Shown here: one piece after another, positions 57,346 through 64,000 of the stretch
Layout of the letters: each line of letters opens with the position of its first letter
Position numbering within the stretch: the first letter of the stretch is position 1
From: Allolobophora icterica
Lineage: Eukaryota; Annelida; Clitellata; Crassiclitellata; Lumbricidae
Length of the DNA stretch: 64,000 bases
NCBI GenBank assembly: GCA_963556255.1
Contig: OY744607.1
Location: forward strand, 52,007,712-52,071,711
Direction of reading: 5' to 3'
The notes under the pieces: model-generated
What the model was told of the DNA's origin: nothing
Database searches by the model: none
The model's input: the letters and a program-made list of their open reading frames with translations, nothing else
Made by a program: the position numbers and the translations under genes

Positions 57346-57609
57346 CTGGTTCTCTGCCTTACTTCAGCCAGGTTCGAACTTCTCTCGATTTTACATTCAA
57401 ACCTGTCTTAGTGGACTTTTAAGAAACTGCTCTGCCACCTGGTGAATGTAAAGTGGTGTTTCTGCAAAACCATCCATCTTCTAAGTTGTAAAACACCGTT
57501 ATTAAACGATTGAATCTATCGAGCACGGTAAGAAATTAGGCAAACATGTTTTTTGACATTTTAAGAAATTTTTTAAGCCGTGGCAAATTTAAATATTCAT
57601 TTGCGCAAT

Positions 57610-58062
57610 AAGGGGTTGTCCATAAAGGACGTCCGCAAAATATGCCCTGCTTTGGACCCCTCACGCCCCTTGTCCGCATTTTACCTTACCCACCCCTCCC
57701 CTTTGCGGACATCCGCACACCAAAGTCAATTTTTTAAATCATCATCATTCTTTTTACAATTGTTCCACAGTTCCTGTGCACGTTTAGGTGACATTTTGGG
57801 TTTCATATCAGATGTGCAGTAATAAAAGCCTCTTTTAAAGTCGCAGTAAAGTTTATACCGTTTTAAGGCAATCACCTAACTGACCTTTTTGTCTTTCGGG
57901 GAAAGTTGAAACAAGGTGGTATTTAGAAAACTATCAAATTTAAAAAGTTAAAATGCGGACTCCGCACTGGTCATTACCTACCCTCCCCCTTGTCCGCATT
58001 TGTCCGCATTTCGATGACCCCTCCCTCCCCCTCATTGCGGACGTCCTTTATGGACGACCCTT
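57610..58062. mobile_element. MITE with GTCCATAAAGGACGTCCGCA termini
   Basis: Left GTTGTCCATAAAGGACGTCC and right complement GTCGTCCATAAAGGACGTCC form inverted ends of about 27 bp. TTGTCCGCATTT words recur inside. No clear target duplication could be read, so the superfamily is open. Confidence 0.7.
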
Positions 58063-58437
58063 GATTTTCAAGCCAACTGAAGGATGTGTACAAACTCGTA
58101 GGGCCTACATGTATACTGCGTAGGCCTATACACTGCAAACGTGGCTTAACTTTTATGATCACTTAGGCGGAAAAGAAGACTCTGGTCGTTAACGTACAAG
58201 GGCCTGTTTCACGTTTGCTTCGAGCATCCATGCATGCATGCGTGTGTGTATGTATGTAGTATGTATGTACATGTATGTATGAATGTATGTACTATTGATA
58301 TTCCATTTGCACAGTCTAATCTGAAATGGCTTAACGATAAAATGGATACATGAAATAGCATTCCACTCATGTGGATTCCTCTACAATAAGCTTATTTTCT
58401 GTATGTAACAATTTTGTTTAGAAGTAAAAGGTCACAC

Positions 58438-58509
58438 AGGGGGCAGCCGGAGTTGAACCGGCGACCTCTCGATCTGCAGTCGAATGCTCTGCCACTGAGC
58501 TATACCCCC
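58438..58509 (-). tRNA. tRNA-Cys (GCA)
   Basis: The minus strand reads GGGGGTATAGCTCAGTGG at the 5' end, anticodon loop CTGCAGA (GCA), T arm CCGGTTCAACTCCGG and acceptor TGCCCCC plus discriminator T. All four stems pair well and the length is 72 nt. TTTT follows 9 nt downstream as a Pol III stop. It lies upstream of, and divergent from, TM2D2. Confidence 0.93.
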
Positions 58510-58800
58510 AGATGGTAGGAAGTTGTTATAGATTTACTTATAACAACGCGCAGGCCTACGGAGCCCACAGGCTCTGTTGCTAACGATTTGCTTTGACCAA
58601 TAAAAGCCCGCCGTCGATCTATCTGTAATCAATGGAGGATTCCTAGTAAATTGAGACCATCATGACTCAACTGAATCTGCATTACATTGGGCTAGAACGA
58701 AGAAGATAAGAGCGACCGTTTTGGTGATTTATGAAGAGCATTTCATTTTCACAACAGCGGCGCACAACTCTGCCTTGTTTACGCTTGTATCAAAATCAAA

Positions 58801-61800
58801 ATGGCGTGGCTAGGCTTGGTAAATGCCGTTGCGATCGCTTTTATGTTGTATCGTACTCTCGTATCGTGTAGAGACATAATAGTATACCCACCAGACGACA
58901 GTTCTTGTTGGAACAAAAGCTGTGGTTTGGATTTCAATCCATATTCGCCTCTAATCAACTGCTCATACTTGTAAGTCGTTGCGCTTTGAGATCGCACATT
59001 CTATCAACTGTATCATGTAATGTAATGTAAATATCGGAAGATTTCAGGGCCGTGTAGGGCTACCTACTTTTGATTTTGCCAATCTGGGACACCCGCATAG
59101 TCACGGTGGTGTCAAATCAAATCAAATATTCGTTTATTGCAAGTTCCCGTAGACAGAGATGTGATGGGATCACACAGCACCACAAAAACAGTTATAGCTA
59201 TTGATTATAGTAAATCAGAACAACAGTTTAGTTATGAAGATTGCAACAGATTAATGGATTATAGTATAAAGTATACATGTAGCAGCAGTATCAGTGGCCA
59301 AAATAGTTAATAAATGGTGTAGCGGTATGTTCTGTGCCTTGTAACCGGAGGGTCGCAGGTTCGAATCTACCTCAAGCCACTGCATAGCGACTTTGGACAA
59401 GTTGCTCACCCACAGTTGTCCAGCGCTCGTCAATAGACTGATCCTTTGCTCTTGGCTTTCAAGTGGTAGAAGTTTGGAGTATACGGTTATGATGACTCGA
59501 TATGTCATTACCAATTTACCCTGTCCACATCACTGTTTGTAGTGAATATTGTGTTAGCCTAATGTTGGATCTACAGTTTATTGAAAATAGTCACTAAAAT
59601 TACAGGATGGTTGTTAATGGCAGATTAAACAATCTGCTAGAAGCTATAATTAGATTCACTCTACACAGTGTTGTTGGCGTGCCATTCCACAGAGGATAGG
59701 TTACAACCTAACTACCCTCTCTTCTATGGCCACTCTATAAAACTTATTTGGGTCATTATCCGAAATGTTACAAATTTCGTCTCCGAAAAACAAAAAAAAC
59801 TTTTTTTCCCAAAATTTTTTGCAAGTATTTTTTTAGTCATGTACATAGTTAAATGTAACTAATTTGAAAGAAATCCACTATATTTTTAATCATAAGTTAA
59901 TTTTTTCTCAGAATTTATAAAGTCAACACTCCTCTTTTTTCATTACAGTCCACATTTTTGTGAAATCATATTTAATCACAGGGACCTGAAATATTCCTCT
60001 GGTGCTTATAAAATGTCAATTTCTTAAAAGTAGATGATGCCAGCATTGAGTTGGAATACAACAGGCCTTTCCTTCACATAATGTATTAGTCTGGAGTCAA
60101 GAAATTAAGACATTTTTCGAAATAATTTAAAAAAAGAAATATTATTTTCAGCTGCAGAAAAAATCTGTGCAGCATCAGCTATAACTGTATGTTATATGCC
60201 TTAGATCAGTGCCGGCCTTAGGGGCGTGCGAACCGTGCGGTCGCACGGAGCCCACAACTTAGGGGGGCCCGAAAATGTCACAGAAAATTAACCTGAACAA
60301 GACACCCTAATAATAATAGTATGGTTTCGAAAAAATCTCTCTTGTTAATAGGCCTAGCATAAAAGTCAACTTCCCCTATATCCCAGAATTCTCGTGTATA
60401 GGCCTATAGTTAAATTTGACTTGTACTTGTAACAATCTACTAAAATAAAATGATTAGCAGTGAAAAACAATTTCACTTGTGTCATTGGGGCCCTACAGTA
60501 TACTCTGCACGGGGCCCGAAATATCCTTAGGCCGGCACTGCTTAGATACAAGTTGAACAACATTTTAAGAGTCGCTAGTAAATTCTAATCACTTTCAATT
60601 TATTTTTATATCAAATAATTCACAAAAAGTATATGTAATTTACGCTTAGCAATGCGTCATTACCATCCGTGACAAGATGCGACTGTCGATGAGAAAATAG
60701 CAACAATGTGATGTATACAGATGGTGATGATAAAAAACAACCGCGGATGGTAATCACATAATGATGAAATTTATAACAGCCGTAAAACGTTTTCATGTGA
60801 ATTTCTCCATCAGATAAGTAATTTCACTCAGTTCAACAAAAGCGGCAAATAAAATAAGTTATCAATGTTGTAATCTACCTAAACCAGGAAATACAACACT
60901 AGATGGTAATGAAACAGAAATTTACTTTTCTTGTAATTTGGAACACACAAACTTAAATTAAAAATAAAACATTATGAATTTCAACACAAATCTGTGTGAT
61001 TCCATTAATAGTTGACAATATCTTGTTCCTGATGTTTTTCTTTTAGTAAGTAGCACGTTCTCTAAAAGTTATAGGCTTCCCAAAAATTGAGATGGCTATG
61101 ATGCTTATTTCTATGGACAGTATAAATAGGCCCAAAAAGAAATAAATATTATGAAAATGAGTGCATATGCTAGCTGCTAATAAATCAAAATAATATGCCT
61201 CTGTTACAGGTTGTAATGGAATAAATTTGCGTAAAAGCTGAATTTAATGCATTGTACCATCTCGGACAGAGGATGGTAATGATATTTCGTATACATTTAG
61301 TAATTTTTTCTAAATTTACAAAAACTTGCTGCTAAAACAATGATGGGAAATGTTAATCTGCTCATTCTTTGAAGGATAGGCAAAAAAAATGTGAAGATAT
61401 TATAAAAAAAGCTAAAAAAACCAGCATGGGACATCAATTCTGCACTTTTCGGATAATGACCCATTTACAGCTGGCTTATCGAGTTTATTGTTTGTGAAAA
61501 CAAGAATAACGTTTCGTGAAGTGGATATTATCACCAAGTTCCAGGACAATTTGGGATCGATCCGGGATACGGGATGCACACGGCCGATTCAAGAACTGTC
61601 CAGGCAAATCTGGGACGGTCGGCAGCCCTATTGCCATACAAAACCTGCATAACACAGGCAGCAACCAACGTCAAGCTTTCCAGAAAGGTGTCGCACGTAC
61701 TGTCACAAAAATCCCAGATACCATCAAATCACTCCTGTACTCAAATTACTTCACTTTCTTTGGGAAATTTAGAAATCTTGTGATTAAAATTATGATGACA

Positions 61801-63337
61801 AGTTTAGAATCATATGGGCGATTTATCAAATCAGACCTTCAAGAACCAAGTTGTTCTGCCAGTTTCAATATATCATGATCATCAATGCATTGAACTGCCA
61901 TTATATCTTGCTCTGTTTTAGACCGGAGGAATTTCTGAAATGTGACGCACACGGCGAAGATCTCCGAGGCAACAGCACAGCAAGGAACGAGCTCGGCTAT
62001 GGCTGTGCAAAGGTCAGTTGGCAGATGAAACTTCTGAAAACAACTCCTAGTTTTTCAATGCTTCTGATTAAATCATAATTGTAAGTCTAATTTTCTGAAG
62101 CGGCGCTTCAGGGCACCAGCTTATTCACAAGCACTGCATTGAGTCAGAGGGGTTTCCAGAGAGTTATTAGATGGAGATCCAAGTCCGGTTGCCAGACAGA
62201 CTGAAGAGAGGAATCCTAGACCTAGAAATAATTCACACAGACAGTACAGACACTCTGGAGTCCTCCTCCTAACAGACAACTATGTACTGTTAGTATAAAC
62301 AGTGTGAATTATTTAAGATTGCAGGTGCTGAATATTTTCTGCTAGATAAATTCAAGCCAAAGTTAATGGTTTCTTTACCATAGTAAATGGTGGTTTTACC
62401 ATCATAAATGGTGGCTTTACCATCATAAATGGTGGTTTTACCATTCAATTTAAATGGTAGCTTATTGACCATTGAACAGCCTCAGATAATAAGGTAGGTC
62501 TTCTAAACCTTTCTAATTTTGCCAAAGGTGCTAAACATAATAAGACCATGAGATATTTTTATATATATCGGTGTGATATAAATTTATCTTATCTACACAT
62601 GTACATATATACATGTATGTATATATAAATTTCTGTTTGTATACACCATGTATATATATATATACATACATATATATATATATTATATGCAGTGAGTTTA
62701 TGATCCGGATTCAGATTTACTTACTTCAGATTGAAAATTACTGACTTTGCATACATAATGAATCCTTTAAATAACGTAGTACACAGTTGGTTCTGTATAA
62801 GTTGGGAGTGGCTCTGAGTAGAGCCCTTGAAGAGTTGCTATATAAATTCCATGACTGATTAATTGATTGATAAATTAGAAGCATTTGAAAAGAAGTGCTA
62901 TACATATGTGAGTTTATATTTACCATTTACGATGGTAAAGCAAAAATTTACAATGGTAAAACCAACCATCTTTCGCAGGAATTGCGGCTTGAGTGCCTCG
63001 GCATTTCTCCTGTTCCGGAAACACCTGGGGTCCATTTTATTTGTTAGTTTTTGCACTGACTTGGACCAGGAGTGCCTCTGAGTCATTGAGTGACACTTTT
63101 ATAGCCGATTACAACTTTGACAATTACAATTACACCATTTTACAACTTGGTTGGCTGTTGCATAGGATTATGGGCGATTACTTTACATTATGCTGCCTGT
63201 GTGTTTGGTTTCAGTTTGGGGGTCAGAAGTACCAGGAGGTGGATCAGTCAAGGGTCTGGTGCAAGGTCCTCGAAGGCATCGAATGCTATGGAGACAGAAC
63301 CTTCCTCAGCCTCAAGCTGCATCCATGCATCAAGCAA
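58801..63337 (+). CDS. TM2D2: TM2 domain-containing protein 2, N-terminal part (3 exons, 3' part off window)
   Basis: Exons: 58801-58970, 61922-62012 and 63215 to about 63333/63337. Exon 1 begins AAAATGGCG and encodes MAWLGLVNAVAIAFMLYRTL, a signal-peptide-like segment, then NPYSPLINCSY with donor GTAAGT (phase 2). Exon 2 encodes LPEEFLKCDAHGEDLRGNS, then ARNELGYGCAK (phase 0, donor GTCAGT). Exon 3 encodes FGGQKYQEVDQSRVWCKVLE, then GIECYGDRTFL and PCIK. This aligns step by step with human TM2D2 (LPEEFIEC, QELGYGC, FGGQ, GIEC, RTFL, PCIK). The TM2 membrane segments should lie past the window. Family members are membrane proteins linked to Notch pathway function in flies. Exon 3 may use a GC donor (ATCAA|GCAAGT) or a weak GT donor 4 nt later. 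Confidence 0.92.
59312..59470 (+). repeat. tRNA-derived SINE, family A, copy 3 (in TM2D2 intron 1)
   Basis: GCCTTGTAACCGGAGGGTCG, then AGGTTCGAATCTACC and ACTTTGGACAAGTTGC parallel the family consensus at 19562-19783. Confidence 0.7.
59471..60198. other. TM2D2 intron 1, AT-rich, no further element recognised
   Basis: Long A and T runs at 59785-59835. No exon-like frame with splice sites is seen. Confidence 0.4.
60207..60540. mobile_element. hAT-type MITE, 334 bp
   Basis: The ends are CAGTGCCGGCCTTAGG and the complement of CAGTGCCGGCCTAAGG. CTTAGAT flanks it on both sides (60200-60206, 60541-60547), a 7-bp match consistent with an 8-bp duplication that lost one base. GGGGCCC blocks lie inside both ends. 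Confidence 0.82.
60548..61921. other. TM2D2 intron 1, AT-rich, no element or exon recognised
   Basis: Plain AT-rich intron up to the exon 2 acceptor (CTCTGTTTTAG). Confidence 0.4.
62095..62260 (+). repeat. SINE-like repeat, family C, in TM2D2 intron 2
   Basis: GCGGCGCTTCAGGGCACCAG, then TATTCACAAG, GGTTTCCAGAGAG and CAAGTCCGGTTGCCAG follow the order seen at 3636-3800. Confidence 0.6.
62355..62475. repeat. Four 21-bp units with ATGGT/ACCAT hairpins
   Basis: ATAAATGGTGGTTTTACCATC recurs in near-identical form (20-21 bp spacing), each unit self-complementary. Related ACGATGGTAAA words recur at 62920-62975. An AT-rich TATATACATGTATG stretch lies between, at 62560-62690. Confidence 0.75.
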
Positions 63338-63539
63338 GTCTGCCCTAAAACACATCTTTTGTTGAGGAGTTTAATCCTAACCCTTTAGTTGGATGTCAGT
63401 TTGTTTGACTGAGAACCTCTCAATACAATGGTCCTGCGACATAGCTTTTTTGGGGCGCTGTAGAAATCTCGAGATTACGATTGTGATTAGAACTGATGCC
63501 TCTAAAAAAATTTAATTACTATTATTTTGTAGAAGATTA

Positions 63540-63790
63540 TGTAGCACCATGAGAAACAAGATGTATAACTGTGACTTTAAATGTAATTGTTATTGTAACT
63601 GTAAATATGACTGTAAATATAACTAATATATCTGTAAAAATAACTGTAAATTTATCTGTAAATGTAGCTAAGTGTAACTGTAAATAATTGGTGCTGTAAA
63701 CTAGCTGTAACTAAAATATCTGTAAACATAATTGTAGCTCTGTAAGTGTACTGTAACTAACTGTTACTGTCAGGATTACTGTGAACCATA
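63540..63790. repeat. TAACTGTAAA short-period repeat
   Basis: The words ACTGTAAATATAAC and ATCTGTAAA recur about 15 times with drift. A GGGGCGCTGTAGAAATCTC repeat tail lies just upstream (63454-63472). Confidence 0.7.
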
Positions 63791-63938
63791 GGTGTTGTAC
63801 ATCTTTGGTGAAAGTTTGTTTTGTTTACTTGAAGCAAATATCAAATCGTGTCTAAACTTAAAACTAAATCATTCTTAACTGTGAGTAATAGCAATTAGTA
63901 ATTTGTATAGCACTACTTAAAGATAAAACTTATTATTG

Positions 63939-64000
63939 CGGGATGCAGTGGCCAATTGGTTAGAGCACTCGCCTTGTAATGTGGAGAGTACGGGACTACG
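63939..64000 (+). repeat. tRNA-like SINE head cut by window end
   Basis: TGGCCAATTGGTTAGAGCAC (A box) and CTCGCCTTGTAATGTGGAG (TGT in the loop, Thr-like). The B box would be past the end, and pairing is imperfect, so a SINE is preferred over a tRNA gene. Confidence 0.5.

Overview
The window is animal genomic DNA with spliced genes, long introns, many transposons and large microsatellites. The best guess is a marine deuterostome invertebrate, perhaps an ambulacrarian (echinoderm or hemichordate); a lophotrochozoan is not excluded. This rests on an invertebrate-style TLX homeobox gene, short tRNA-derived SINEs and LINE tails ending in GCGCTATATAAA-like sequence, abundant hAT elements with 8-bp target duplications, and an enriched TAGGCCTA octamer. 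No species can be named from the sequence.

Three host genes are clear. At the left, on the minus strand, are the first four coding exons of an SFSWAP (suppressor-of-white-apricot) splicing regulator (3386 down to 1102; the rest lies off the window). In the middle, on the plus strand, is a complete TLX/HOX11-class homeobox gene with coding exons at 13537-14197, 49788-50004 and 52042-52483. At the right, on the plus strand, are the first three coding exons of TM2D2 (58801 to about 63337), with a minus-strand tRNA-Cys(GCA) about 290 bp upstream. Reading frames and intron phases agree across all the proposed junctions.

The first TLX intron is about 35.6 kb and works as a transposon sink. It holds an intact 895-codon gene with four C2H2 fingers and a tnp2-like (CACTA/EnSpm-type) transposase core (22311-24998), a minus-strand LINE reverse transcriptase, further LINE and SINE pieces, and several nested hAT elements. 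One nest can be dissected: hAT copy 2 (42515-44820) entered a minus-strand coding exon, and a second hAT (39620-42511) then entered across its left end. A near-identical copy of the first hAT lies at 8941-11248.

Around TLX exons 2 and 3 (47.5-55.4 kb) is a dense set of long, almost pure simple repeats: CTGT, CA, AGT, GGAA, CCAT and CCGT. The remaining intergenic DNA is mostly MITEs, SINEs and AT-rich sequence in which no gene is visible.
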